Position numbers and translations under genes: made by a program | Shown here: piece after piece, positions 59,801-60,024 of the stretch | Position numbering within the stretch: position 1 is the stretch's first letter | How the letters are laid out: every line of letters begins with the position of its first letter | Notes under the pieces: generated by a model | What the model was told of the DNA's origin: nothing | Seen by the model: only the letters and a program-made list of their open reading frames with translations | The model's database searches: none | Source: Branchiostoma belcheri | Lineage: Eukaryota > Chordata > Leptocardii > Amphioxiformes > Branchiostomatidae | DNA: 64,000 nucleotides | Reading direction: 5' to 3' | NCBI RefSeq assembly: GCF_001625305.1 | Contig: NW_017803965.1 | Location: 379,621-443,620, forward strand

Positions 59801-60024
59801 ATGTAAGTTACTGTGTAATTTCTTTAACACTCCATCTGTTTCAATGTTTTACATGTGTTATGATTGACAGTATGTATTGCTGTTTTCATTTGAAGATCGA
59901 GACCCAGAAGCTTAGCTTCCGTGAAGAGGCCAAGGCCAGAACAGACACTGGGTTCGACGGCGGGAGTCCAAGACGTGAGAGCGTAGGGTCCGCTGCGTCT
60001 GGCGGAACGGGGACCTCATCTTAG
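8811..60024 (+). CDS. MAPT/MAP2/MAP4: Tau/MAP2/MAP4-family microtubule-associated protein with 18 repeats (whole coding span)
   Basis: This is the coding span of the gene whose exons are listed separately. The family binds along microtubules through short C-terminal repeats, with a disordered acidic N-terminal projection domain and a basic proline-rich linker. Seen here: an ATG at 8811, a Glu/Lys/Pro-rich N-terminal half, a Lys/Pro-rich linker (31104-38910), 18 repeats carrying a [KR]xGS core (40127-59405), and a C-terminal R' segment followed by TAG at 60024. The constitutive exons total 9,851 bases; with the one extra base needed to resolve the frame conflict at 9289-9410 they give about 3,283 residues, plus 13 if the microexon at 24078 is used. 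Human tau has 3-4 repeats and MAP4 up to 5, so the repeat count is exceptional. Family assignment is very secure. Joining of the 5' and 3' halves rests on splice phase and composition, not on transcripts. Confidence 0.9.
9190..9209. other. Assembly gap (20 N)
   Basis: A fixed-size run of N just before the giant exon's acceptor. The flanks share TATTGTAG, so the true gap may be tiny. Sequence missing here could include part of the intron or an exon. Confidence 0.99.
9289..14354 (+). CDS. MAPT/MAP2/MAP4: Giant ~5.07 kb exon: disordered Lys/Glu/Pro-rich projection domain
   Basis: An open frame of about 1,650 residues, very rich in Lys, Glu, Asp, Pro, Ala, Ser and Thr, with few aromatics and almost no Cys, as expected for a disordered MAP projection arm. 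The acceptor TTTACTGTTAGCAG ends at 9288 and the donor follows GAAACAG at 14354 (phase 1). Two arrays of 12-residue repeats occupy 10607-11398 and about 11405-12370. Vertebrate MAP2, MAP1B and MAP4 also carry very large exons in this half, and the type II unit (A-K-D-V-x-x-x-P-P-E) recalls the KDM repeats of MAP4 N-termini; that likeness is my inference. Oddity: the frame entering from the acceptor ([18 protein letters not shown]) is not the frame of the body, and an in-frame TGA at 9338 blocks the body frame. One extra base near 9374-9377 would reconcile them. Alternatively the acceptor lies at 9341, 9353 or 9362. Confidence 0.8.
10607..11398 (+). repeat. 36-bp coding minisatellite, type I: 22 units of 12 residues
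   Basis: Twenty-two consecutive 12-residue units with consensus [12 protein letters not shown], with no length variation, so the array is exactly 792 bp. Unit variants change single positions ([36 protein letters not shown]). Near-perfect nucleotide repetition implies expansion by slippage or unequal exchange. Each unit carries a Ser/Thr-Pro, so the array offers about 20 proline-directed phosphorylation sites. The arm is polyampholytic (alternating Lys and Glu/Asp). Confidence 0.95.
11405..12370 (+). repeat. 36-bp coding minisatellite, type II, with a higher-order duplication
   Basis: About 25 units of consensus [12 protein letters not shown] follow directly on the type I array. The unit is again 12 residues, with a few 8-11-residue truncated units. 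A larger block running [16 protein letters not shown] ... [10 protein letters not shown] occurs twice in succession (about 11770-12045 and 12045-12290), so whole runs of units were duplicated together. Unlike type I, most units lack a Ser-Pro, so the two arrays differ in phosphorylation potential. Confidence 0.9.
14355..16232 (+). other. Intron after the giant exon
   Basis: Contains the MITE at 15020. The frame of the giant exon continues to a stop at 14464, so intron retention would append about 36 residues. Nothing else seen. Confidence 0.7.
15020..15388. mobile_element. GGCC-ended MITE, family A (TTAAC subfamily)
   Basis: 369 bp, TTA target duplications. Shares the GGTTAAC(A/G)GATTCGCCGCTT arm with the copy at 453. 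Confidence 0.9.
16233..16376 (+). CDS. MAPT/MAP2/MAP4: Coding exon with a clathrin-box-like LINFD motif
   Basis: A pyrimidine-rich acceptor (CCTCCTCCAACCTTCAG) ends at 16232. The exon is 144 bp, phase 1 in and out, with donor GTGTGT after CGCCAGG. It encodes a Pro/Asp-rich peptide starting [17 protein letters not shown] and ending in [18 protein letters not shown] (16286-16300) fits the clathrin-box pattern L-hydrophobic-x-hydrophobic-[12 protein letters not shown] resembles the MAP4 'DVxPPxETE' repeat style. GC content is clearly higher than in the surrounding intron, supporting a true exon. Confidence 0.75.
16432..16841. mobile_element. 410-bp hAT-like MITE, copy 1
   Basis: Ends CAGTGTTCGAAATAC ... 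GTATTTCGACCACTG, bordered by GCATG on both sides. Full of CTGCAAT/ATTGCAG motifs. An inverted second copy lies at 44755. CAGTG ends with a 5-6 bp duplication fit hAT-type elements. Confidence 0.8.
18606..18737. repeat. Tandem duplication of ~72 bp
   Basis: GGAAATGCTCTGTGCAGGTG then TTAATCAAGTTAAATCCCAA followed by CAGCCAATCAGCAAGAA occurs twice in a row with one substitution, plus an extra half unit (ATGCTCTGTGCAGGTG) between. Non-coding, inside the intron upstream of the exon at 19314. Confidence 0.85.
18840..19077. repeat. Dispersed repeat ending in a TATGGGTTCACCAC palindrome
   Basis: The segment shares AAATAAAACCATT...AAA(A/T)GCCTG, CCAAATTTCAGG and GAATCCATTTAA...GAAGAAACAT with 2120-2325. 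It ends in an inverted repeat (TATGGGTTCACCACCAC / GTGGTGTGGTGAACCCATA, 19040-19077). A single GATGGGTTCACCACA also occurs at 18330. Likely an interspersed repeat of unknown class. Confidence 0.6.
19314..20237 (+). CDS. MAPT/MAP2/MAP4: 924-bp acidic exon with two NPF motifs
   Basis: The acceptor CGCATGCAG ends at 19313 and the donor GTATTT follows GAAGATG at 20237, phase 1 at both ends. It encodes about 307 acidic, disordered residues. Features seen: Trp-containing repeats ([15 protein letters not shown]), two NPF tripeptides at 19898-19906 and 19919-19927 followed by NEPF, and a closing Glu/Asp-rich tract. NPF is the classic ligand of EH domains (Eps15, EHD, intersectin), and the Trp-acidic segments resemble endocytic adaptor linear motifs. 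Reading past the donor meets a stop after 11 residues, so retention of the intron would give a truncated protein. Confidence 0.8.
20509..20565 (+). CDS. MAPT/MAP2/MAP4: 57-bp coding exon
   Basis: The acceptor CTAACATGCAG ends at 20508; the donor GTACAA follows CAACAGG. The exon is phase 1 in and out. It encodes [19 protein letters not shown] plus a split Gly, compositionally like its neighbours. It is symmetric (57 bp), so it can be skipped without changing frame. Confidence 0.65.
21152..22168 (+). CDS. MAPT/MAP2/MAP4: 1,017-bp exon with 7- and 10-residue repeats
   Basis: The acceptor is a tandem CAGCAG, allowing starts at 21152 or 21155, both in frame, with phase 1 out after GAAGCAAAAG. The exon encodes an acidic disordered segment. 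Six 21-bp units of the VAMPTEP type lie at 21370-21495. Eight 30-bp units of the [10 protein letters not shown] type lie at 21703-21942, each with a Ser-Pro. An [15 protein letters not shown] tract between them could form a short charged helix. If the donor is not used, the frame ends at 22206, giving a possible short alternative C-terminus ([12 protein letters not shown]). Confidence 0.85.
21370..21495 (+). repeat. 21-bp coding repeats (VAMPTEP), six units
   Basis: Six in-frame units of seven residues (VAMPTEP three times, then [21 protein letters not shown]). The first three are identical or nearly so at the nucleotide level, indicating recent slippage or unequal exchange inside the exon. 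Confidence 0.9.
21703..21942 (+). repeat. 30-bp coding repeats ([10 protein letters not shown]), eight units
   Basis: Eight in-frame decapeptide units, exactly 240 bp, with core LSPE. Six keep the LSP serine and proline, one reads VSP and one FST. The array adds a dense row of Ser-Pro sites to the projection arm. Confidence 0.9.
22169..22900 (+). other. Intron
   Basis: AT-rich. A frame after TTTATTTACAG at 22483 looks briefly exon-like ([14 protein letters not shown]) but has no good donor. Nothing else seen. Confidence 0.6.
22901..23169 (+). CDS. MAPT/MAP2/MAP4: 269-bp Pro/Thr/Glu-rich exon ending in a Lys/Glu stretch
   Basis: The acceptor TGTTTTACAG ends at 22900 (phase 1 in). The exon ends with GGCAAG before GTTTGT at 23170, phase 0 out. 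It encodes repeats of the [10 protein letters not shown] type (ETPE core) and closes with [14 protein letters not shown], a switch from acidic to basic composition that marks the passage to the microtubule-binding half. The change of splice phase from 1 to 0 fits both the microexon at 24078 and the exon at 31104. Confidence 0.85.
24078..24116 (+). CDS. MAPT/MAP2/MAP4: 39-bp microexon (cassette candidate)
   Basis: A strong acceptor (CTTTTTGTTTCATTAG) and a strong donor (CCG before GTGAGT) enclose exactly 13 codons, [13 protein letters not shown], phase 0 at both ends. The flanking exons (22901-23169, out phase 0; 31104, in phase 0) can be joined with or without it. It is basic and Ser-rich. 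Microexons of this size are typically neuron-regulated in chordates, but regulation here is inference. Confidence 0.6.
24803..25237. mobile_element. GGCC-ended MITE, family A, interrupted by an assembly gap
   Basis: Both termini are present with TTA duplications, but a 20-N gap at 24888-24907 is flanked by the same ~44 bases on each side. Without gap and duplicate the element is about 371 bp, the family's normal size. Confidence 0.88.
24888..24907. other. Assembly gap (20 N) inside a MITE
   Basis: The ~44 bases before the gap (from 24843) and after it (from 24908) are nearly the same, so the two contigs overlap and were not merged. Confidence 0.99.
25499..25931. mobile_element. Probable degraded family C MITE between direct repeats
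   Basis: Left GGCAAGTAATTCTTATGGATG and right AGGATGTCATCCAT then AAATTTACTTGCTGTGGCC fit family C, with a diverged left terminus. The two sides carry a ~55-bp direct repeat (CACAACACAGTGGGTAGTCC at 25437 and 25940), much longer than a target duplication, so a local duplication also occurred. Confidence 0.55.
26016..26149 (+). CDS. Possible alternative terminal exon
   Basis: After CCCTTACAG a frame reads into [16 protein letters not shown] and on to a TGA at 26147, with hydrophilic composition like the surrounding MAP exons. Its entry phase is 1 (also from the alternative CCACAG acceptor nine bases on), matching exons up to 22168 but not the phase 0 exon at 22901-23169. If used it would end the protein before the microtubule-binding region. 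There is no supporting donor and no known homologue, so chance is a real alternative. Confidence 0.25.
27553..28070. mobile_element. ~518-bp inverted-repeat element, TACTCTCATCTGC ends
   Basis: Left TACTCTCATCTGCCAAATA then AACATAC; right GTATGTTTATT then CAGCAGATGAGAGTA; TA at each border. Inside the right arm a GGGGTACGTTTATTCC(A/G)GGGG motif repeats three times. No coding capacity recognised. Confidence 0.7.
28093..29295. mobile_element. Degenerate family A MITE split by a nested element
   Basis: Left end GGCCTCACCAATTTAAA and right end ...CACTGTGGCC, with TTA on both sides (28090-28092 and 29296-29298). The arms are well diverged, so this is an old copy, interrupted by the element at 28191-29113. 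Confidence 0.75.
28191..29113. mobile_element. Nested ~920-bp element with CTGTAAGTCT ends
   Basis: Terminal inverted repeats CTGTAAGTCT ... AGACTTACAG, each bordered by TA, consistent with a TA duplication (Tc1/mariner-like). Near both ends there are copies of TTTAGATT(C/T)GCGG, a subterminal repeat. GC content is higher than the host intron. Internal ORFs of up to 119 codons resemble nothing I recognise. A looser match to the end sequence occurs near 34457. Confidence 0.65.
29499..29753. mobile_element. ~255-bp MITE with AGCACGTCGGCAGAACG ends, copy 1
   Basis: Left GAGCACGTCGGCAGAACGTA and right TACGTTCTGCCGACATGCT are inverted repeats of about 30 bp, each followed by GCACCTGCG or its complement. 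Bordered by GCTGAGTG and GCTGAGTA, an 8-bp duplication with one mismatch (hAT-like). Confidence 0.75.
30519..30550. repeat. (TTA)n microsatellite
   Basis: Interrupted TTA/ATT triplet run in the long intron before 31104. Confidence 0.8.
31104..31236 (+). CDS. MAPT/MAP2/MAP4: Basic proline-rich exon, start of the microtubule-binding half
   Basis: The acceptor CCTCTCTGTCAG ends at 31103, phase 0 in; the donor GTAAGG follows AGACCAG, phase 1 out. It encodes [16 protein letters not shown] followed by a Pro/Arg/Ser/Thr-rich run ([16 protein letters not shown]). This matches the character of the proline-rich region that precedes the repeats in tau and MAP2, which increases microtubule affinity and carries many Ser/Thr-Pro sites. 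Confidence 0.85.
31237..33116 (+). other. Intron, no feature recognised
   Basis: AT-rich sequence without repeats, ORFs or RNA-like structure that I can support. Confidence 0.6.
33117..33206 (+). CDS. MAPT/MAP2/MAP4: 90-bp Arg-rich linker exon
   Basis: The acceptor TTTTTTACTAG ends at 33116 and the donor GTATAT follows CCCAGAG; phase 1 in and out. It encodes [18 protein letters not shown] and ends [10 protein letters not shown], strongly basic, consistent with the linker before the repeats. The exon is symmetric and so can be skipped. Confidence 0.75.
33317..33771. mobile_element. GGCC-ended MITE, family C ('GGATGACATCC')
   Basis: Left GGCCACACCAAGTAAATTTT then ATGGATGACGTCC; right GGACGTCATCCAT then AAATTTACATGGTGTGGCC; TTA on both sides. 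The terminal bases are shared with family A, but the second motif is ATGGATGACRTCC. About 455 bp. Confidence 0.85.
35553..35810. mobile_element. ~258-bp MITE with AGCACGTCGGCAGAACG ends, copy 2
   Basis: Matches the element at 29499 along its length. Left CAGCACGTCAGCAGAACGTA, right ...ATTCTGCCAACATGC; bordered by TCCTTTTTT on both sides. A partial relative occurs near 1927. Confidence 0.75.
36215..36403. mobile_element. GGCC-ended MITE, family C (short copy)
   Basis: 189 bp. GGCCATGTTGATTTGATTAT with ATGGATGACATCC, mirrored at the right end; TTA duplications. A deletion derivative of the 400-bp copy at 58322. Confidence 0.88.
37117..37258 (+). CDS. MAPT/MAP2/MAP4: Alternative first coding exon for a short isoform
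   Basis: The ATG at 37117 lies in a strong context (AGCACAATGG). The frame [20 protein letters not shown] ... continues into [17 protein letters not shown] and a donor GTACGT at 37259, phase 1 out, matching the next exon (38006). From this ATG to the TAG at 60024 the exons total 2,232 bases, i.e. 743 residues holding all 18 repeats but none of the projection domain. The 37.0-37.1 kb sequence just upstream would be its 5'UTR and promoter. Alternatively this is an internal exon: TTTCTTAG ends at 37081, and the frame from 37082 is open and phase 1, so the long isoform could include it too. Confidence 0.65.
38006..38134 (+). CDS. MAPT/MAP2/MAP4: Lys/Pro/Ala-rich linker exon
   Basis: The exon is phase 1 in (after TTTCAAAG) and out (before GTAAGG). 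It encodes [19 protein letters not shown] and ends in [14 protein letters not shown]: very basic, alternating Lys, Pro and Ala. This is the classic composition of the MAP proline-rich/basic region. The acceptor has only a moderate pyrimidine tract, but composition, phase and donor are good. Confidence 0.8.
38830..38910 (+). CDS. MAPT/MAP2/MAP4: 81-bp Lys/Pro-rich linker exon
   Basis: The acceptor after AATTTTAAAG ends at 38829, preceded by a very long pyrimidine-rich stretch (38700-38800). The donor GTAGGT follows AACAAAA. Phase 1 at both ends. It encodes [17 protein letters not shown] and then [10 protein letters not shown], joining to the exon with repeat 1. Confidence 0.8.
38911..40126 (+). 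other. Intron, no feature recognised
   Basis: AT-rich with several ACATGTA-type palindromes. No repeats with defined ends and no credible exon. Confidence 0.6.
40127..40257 (+). CDS. MAPT/MAP2/MAP4: Repeat 1 exon: proline-rich lead-in plus tau R1 homologue
   Basis: Phase 1 in, phase 0 out (AAT before GTAAGC). The lead-in [18 protein letters not shown] corresponds to the Ser/Pro region just before the repeats in tau. It is followed by [20 protein letters not shown] and PGGGN. Human tau R1 begins [16 protein letters not shown] and ends in PGGGK, so this is an unambiguous match, including the KIGS serine phosphorylated by MARK kinases in tau. As in MAPT exon 9, R1 shares its exon with the preceding linker and has no cysteine. 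Confidence 0.95.
41506..41598 (+). CDS. MAPT/MAP2/MAP4: Repeat 2 exon (93 bp, cysteine type)
   Basis: Acceptor CTATCAG, donor GTAAGT, phase 0-0, 31 codons. [20 protein letters not shown] then [11 protein letters not shown]. Same length and boundaries as human MAPT exon 10 (93 bp, 31 residues). The segment equivalent to the amyloid hexapeptide VQIINK reads VPIFSD, with proline at the second position. Confidence 0.95.
42315..42407 (+). CDS. MAPT/MAP2/MAP4: Repeat 3 exon (93 bp, cysteine type)
   Basis: Acceptor TCTAACAG, donor GTAAGT, phase 0-0. [20 protein letters not shown] then [11 protein letters not shown]. It keeps the KCGS core with cysteine and the PGGG turn. Confidence 0.95.
43562..43654 (+). 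CDS. MAPT/MAP2/MAP4: Repeat 4 exon (93 bp, cysteine type)
   Basis: Acceptor CATGCTGTAG, donor GTAAGT, phase 0-0. [20 protein letters not shown] then [11 protein letters not shown]. The core is RCGS rather than KCGS. The exon is notably GC-rich compared with neighbouring introns, as expected for selected coding sequence. Confidence 0.95.
43768..44178. mobile_element. ~410-bp element with ~75-bp inverted repeats
   Basis: Left GACTTACTTCATTGCCCTCA with AAGCGCCATTGCCAG pairs with right CTGCCAATGGCGCTT and GCGCAATGAAGTAAGAGTC; the arms match with scattered differences over about 75 bp. It sits in the intron between repeats 4 and 5. Confidence 0.7.
44755..45164. mobile_element. 410-bp hAT-like MITE, copy 2 (opposite orientation)
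   Basis: Ends CAGTGGTCGAAATAC ... GTATTTCGAACACTG. Reverse complement of the element at 16432 over its full length, bordered by TACAAT and TACGAT. In the intron between repeats 4 and 5. The peptide-like frames in both copies are incidental. Confidence 0.8.
45443..45535 (+). CDS. MAPT/MAP2/MAP4: Repeat 5 exon (93 bp, cysteine type)
   Basis: Acceptor ATGTATTAG, donor GTACGT, phase 0-0. [20 protein letters not shown] then [11 protein letters not shown]. The turn is PSGG in place of PGGG. Repeats 5 and 6 begin with the same VKIAS segment and are each other's closest relatives. Confidence 0.95.
45580..45980. mobile_element. ~400-bp element with TAGACCAGTTTA inverted repeats
   Basis: Left TAGACCAGTTTATCTTTCAG and AACTGCTTACGTCACAGGGG; right CCCCTGTGATGTAAGCAGTT and ATGCAATCAGTGGAAGGTAA then ACTGGTCTA. 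Arms of about 60 bp. In the intron between repeats 5 and 6. Confidence 0.75.
46081..46121. repeat. (TG)n / (TA)n dinucleotide microsatellite
   Basis: TGTGTGTGTG, then TATATATAC, then a second TG run of about 10 units. In the intron before repeat 6. Confidence 0.9.
46290..46382 (+). CDS. MAPT/MAP2/MAP4: Repeat 6 exon (93 bp, cysteine type)
   Basis: Acceptor CATGCACCAG, donor GTGAGT, phase 0-0. [20 protein letters not shown] then [11 protein letters not shown]. The turn is PTGG. It is a likely duplicate of repeat 5, judged by its start and the unusual S/T-GGD end. Confidence 0.95.
46383..48560 (+). other. Intron between repeats 6 and 7
   Basis: AT-rich, with the possible TIR element at 47938. 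It marks the passage from the PGGG/cysteine repeats to the transitional repeat 7. No further repeat exon was found in it. Confidence 0.6.
47938..48328. mobile_element. Possible ~390-bp element with short inverted repeats
   Basis: GAGATTTTATACCTCCGGG at the left and CCCCCGGAGGTAAAAATCT at the right form an 18-bp imperfect inverted repeat around a GC-richer segment unlike the AT-rich intron. No clear target duplication. Confidence 0.45.
48561..48653 (+). CDS. MAPT/MAP2/MAP4: Repeat 7 exon (93 bp, cysteine type, transitional)
   Basis: Acceptor CTAAAACTAG, donor GTGACA, phase 0-0. [20 protein letters not shown] then [25 protein letters not shown] is strikingly close to human tau R2 ([14 protein letters not shown]). 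The turn is AGGG, without the proline. The KLDF start links it to the following class. Confidence 0.95.
49394..49495 (+). CDS. MAPT/MAP2/MAP4: Repeat 8 exon (102 bp, first of the non-cysteine class)
   Basis: Acceptor TTTACACAG, donor GTATAT, phase 0-0, 34 codons. [20 protein letters not shown] then [14 protein letters not shown]. The cysteine is replaced by valine (KVGS). The exon is three residues longer than the earlier ones, with a Glu-Lys-Lys tail that sets the boundary register for all later repeats. It resembles tau R4 (KLDFKDRVQSKIGSLDN). Confidence 0.95.
49996..50091 (+). CDS. MAPT/MAP2/MAP4: Repeat 9 exon (96 bp, tryptophan variant)
   Basis: Acceptor CCCTCTACTAG, donor GTGAGG, phase 0-0, 32 codons. 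[18 protein letters not shown] then [14 protein letters not shown]. The usual His-x-Pro-Gly-Gly-Gly turn is replaced by Trp-Asn-Pro-Gln-Gly-Gly. The KVGS core is kept. Confidence 0.93.
50271..50444. mobile_element. 174-bp MITE with GGCCCCATTCCTACTAGGAT ends
   Basis: Left GGCCCCATTCCTACTAGGAT then AAAATTGT, and right ACAATTTTATCC then TTGTGGGAATGGACCC, make a 28-bp inverted repeat. The centre contains GCCGGAT-like subrepeats (AAGCCGGATTGGAGCCGGAT). TAA to the left, TAG to the right. In the intron before repeat 10. Confidence 0.7.
50560..50655 (+). CDS. MAPT/MAP2/MAP4: Repeat 10 exon (96 bp, tryptophan variant, weak donor)
   Basis: Acceptor TGTTTACCAG. The donor is GTCAAA, a poor match to the consensus, whereas the other repeat exons end at stronger sites. 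Phase 0-0. [18 protein letters not shown] then [14 protein letters not shown]. The frame stays open past the donor for only 15 codons. This exon is a candidate for inefficient inclusion. Confidence 0.88.
50906..51001 (+). CDS. MAPT/MAP2/MAP4: Repeat 11 exon (96 bp, tryptophan variant)
   Basis: Acceptor TTTCTTAACAG, donor GTGAGA, phase 0-0. [18 protein letters not shown] then [14 protein letters not shown]. Nearly the same peptide as repeat 10, so the two are a local duplication, with introns that have diverged. Confidence 0.95.
51345..51490 (-). mobile_element. tRNA-derived SINE remnant
   Basis: On the minus strand the sequence contains an A-box-like GTGGCATAATGGTCA and a B-box GGTTCGATACC, spaced as in a tRNA. 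It is followed by CCCTTGGAAAAGGCACTTTA, a segment I associate with conserved SINE cores in animals. The cloverleaf is imperfect, so it is a SINE head and not a functional tRNA gene. Confidence 0.6.
52163..52193. repeat. (CTATT)n microsatellite
   Basis: About six pentamers CTATT with one interruption (CTAATCTATT). In the intron between repeats 11 and 12. Confidence 0.85.
53603..53698 (+). CDS. MAPT/MAP2/MAP4: Repeat 12 exon (96 bp, unit A, copy 1)
   Basis: Acceptor TCTCCTCTGCCAG, donor GTAGGG, phase 0-0. [18 protein letters not shown] then [14 protein letters not shown]. By reading the bases, the exon is identical to repeats 15 and 18, and the downstream intron matches that of repeat 15. Confidence 0.95.
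54177..54272 (+). CDS. MAPT/MAP2/MAP4: Repeat 13 exon (96 bp, unit B, copy 1)
   Basis: Acceptor TTCCTCTGCCAG, donor GTAGAG, phase 0-0. Same peptide as repeat 12 except that it ends DKQ. It differs from repeat 16 by a single silent base (CCA versus CCC in the Pro codon). Confidence 0.95.
54420..54810. mobile_element. GGCC-ended MITE, family C, with empty site in the sister copy
   Basis: 391 bp between TAA and TAA. The sister intron in copy 2 reads AAACTGTAAGATGG with one TAA at 57151-57153, so this is an insertion present only in copy 1. Confidence 0.93.
55141..55236 (+). CDS. MAPT/MAP2/MAP4: Repeat 14 exon (96 bp, unit C, copy 1)
   Basis: Acceptor TCTCCTCTGCCAG, donor GTATGG, phase 0-0. [18 protein letters not shown] then [14 protein letters not shown]. 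Distinguished from unit A by FKEKA and the PAGG turn. Identical by eye to repeat 17. Confidence 0.95.
55949..56044 (+). CDS. MAPT/MAP2/MAP4: Repeat 15 exon (96 bp, unit A, copy 2)
   Basis: Phase 0-0 with the same CCTCTGCCAG acceptor and GTAGGG donor as repeat 12, and the same exon bases. Its upstream intron (55600-55948) is that of repeat 18, not repeat 12, which places the duplication junction in or next to this exon. Confidence 0.93.
56405..56776. mobile_element. GGCC-ended MITE, family A, with empty site in the sister copy
   Basis: 372 bp, flanked by TTA. The duplicated intron of copy 1 has the uninterrupted sequence CTCTTAGATGG with a single TTA at 54053-54055, proving insertion with a 3-bp TTA duplication. 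Confidence 0.95.
56902..56997 (+). CDS. MAPT/MAP2/MAP4: Repeat 16 exon (96 bp, unit B, copy 2)
   Basis: Phase 0-0, ending GACAAACAG before GTAGAG, as repeat 13. The intron before it carries an inserted MITE (56405-56776) that is absent from the matching intron of copy 1. Confidence 0.93.
57206..57838. mobile_element. 633-bp element with long inverted repeats and 9-bp target duplication
   Basis: Ends TAGCCTGGATGCCATCCCC ... GGGGATGGCACCCAGGCTA, with arms matching along about 55 bp. Flanked by GTTGTCATG on both sides (57197-57205 and 57839-57847). Copy 1 carries a single ATTGTCATG at 54857-54865. A 9-bp duplication with long arms points to a Mutator-like non-autonomous element; the superfamily is inference. 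Confidence 0.85.
58103..58198 (+). CDS. MAPT/MAP2/MAP4: Repeat 17 exon (96 bp, unit C, copy 2)
   Basis: Phase 0-0, identical by eye to repeat 14 including the PAGG turn and GTATGG donor. The intron before it carries a 633-bp terminal-inverted-repeat element (57206-57838) absent from copy 1. Confidence 0.93.
58322..58721. mobile_element. GGCC-ended MITE, family C, with empty site in the sister copy
   Basis: 400 bp between TAA and TAA, arms GGCCATGTTGATTTGATTAT. Copy 1 has the uninterrupted TTCAAGTAAATTTTG with one TAA at 55360-55362. Confidence 0.95.
59310..59405 (+). CDS. MAPT/MAP2/MAP4: Repeat 18 exon (96 bp, unit A, third copy)
   Basis: Phase 0-0. The exon bases and about 300 bases of upstream intron match repeat 15. 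The donor side (GTAAAGTACATGG) is unlike repeats 12 and 15, so this exon carries the original 3' flank. It is the last full repeat before the terminal exon. Confidence 0.94.
59896..60024 (+). CDS. MAPT/MAP2/MAP4: Terminal coding exon: R' pseudo-repeat and short tail
   Basis: The acceptor ATTTGAAG ends at 59895 (phase 0 in). [19 protein letters not shown] corresponds to the segment after the last repeat in tau (IETHKLTFRENAKAKTDHG), conserved across the family and adding to microtubule binding. It is followed by a 23-residue Gly/Ser-rich tail containing SPRRES and ending GTGTSS at the TAG. Vertebrate tau and MAP2 have a longer tail after this segment, so the C-terminus here is reduced. Confidence 0.95.
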   Translation: METQKLSFREEAKARTDTGFDGGSPRRESVGSAASGGTGTSS

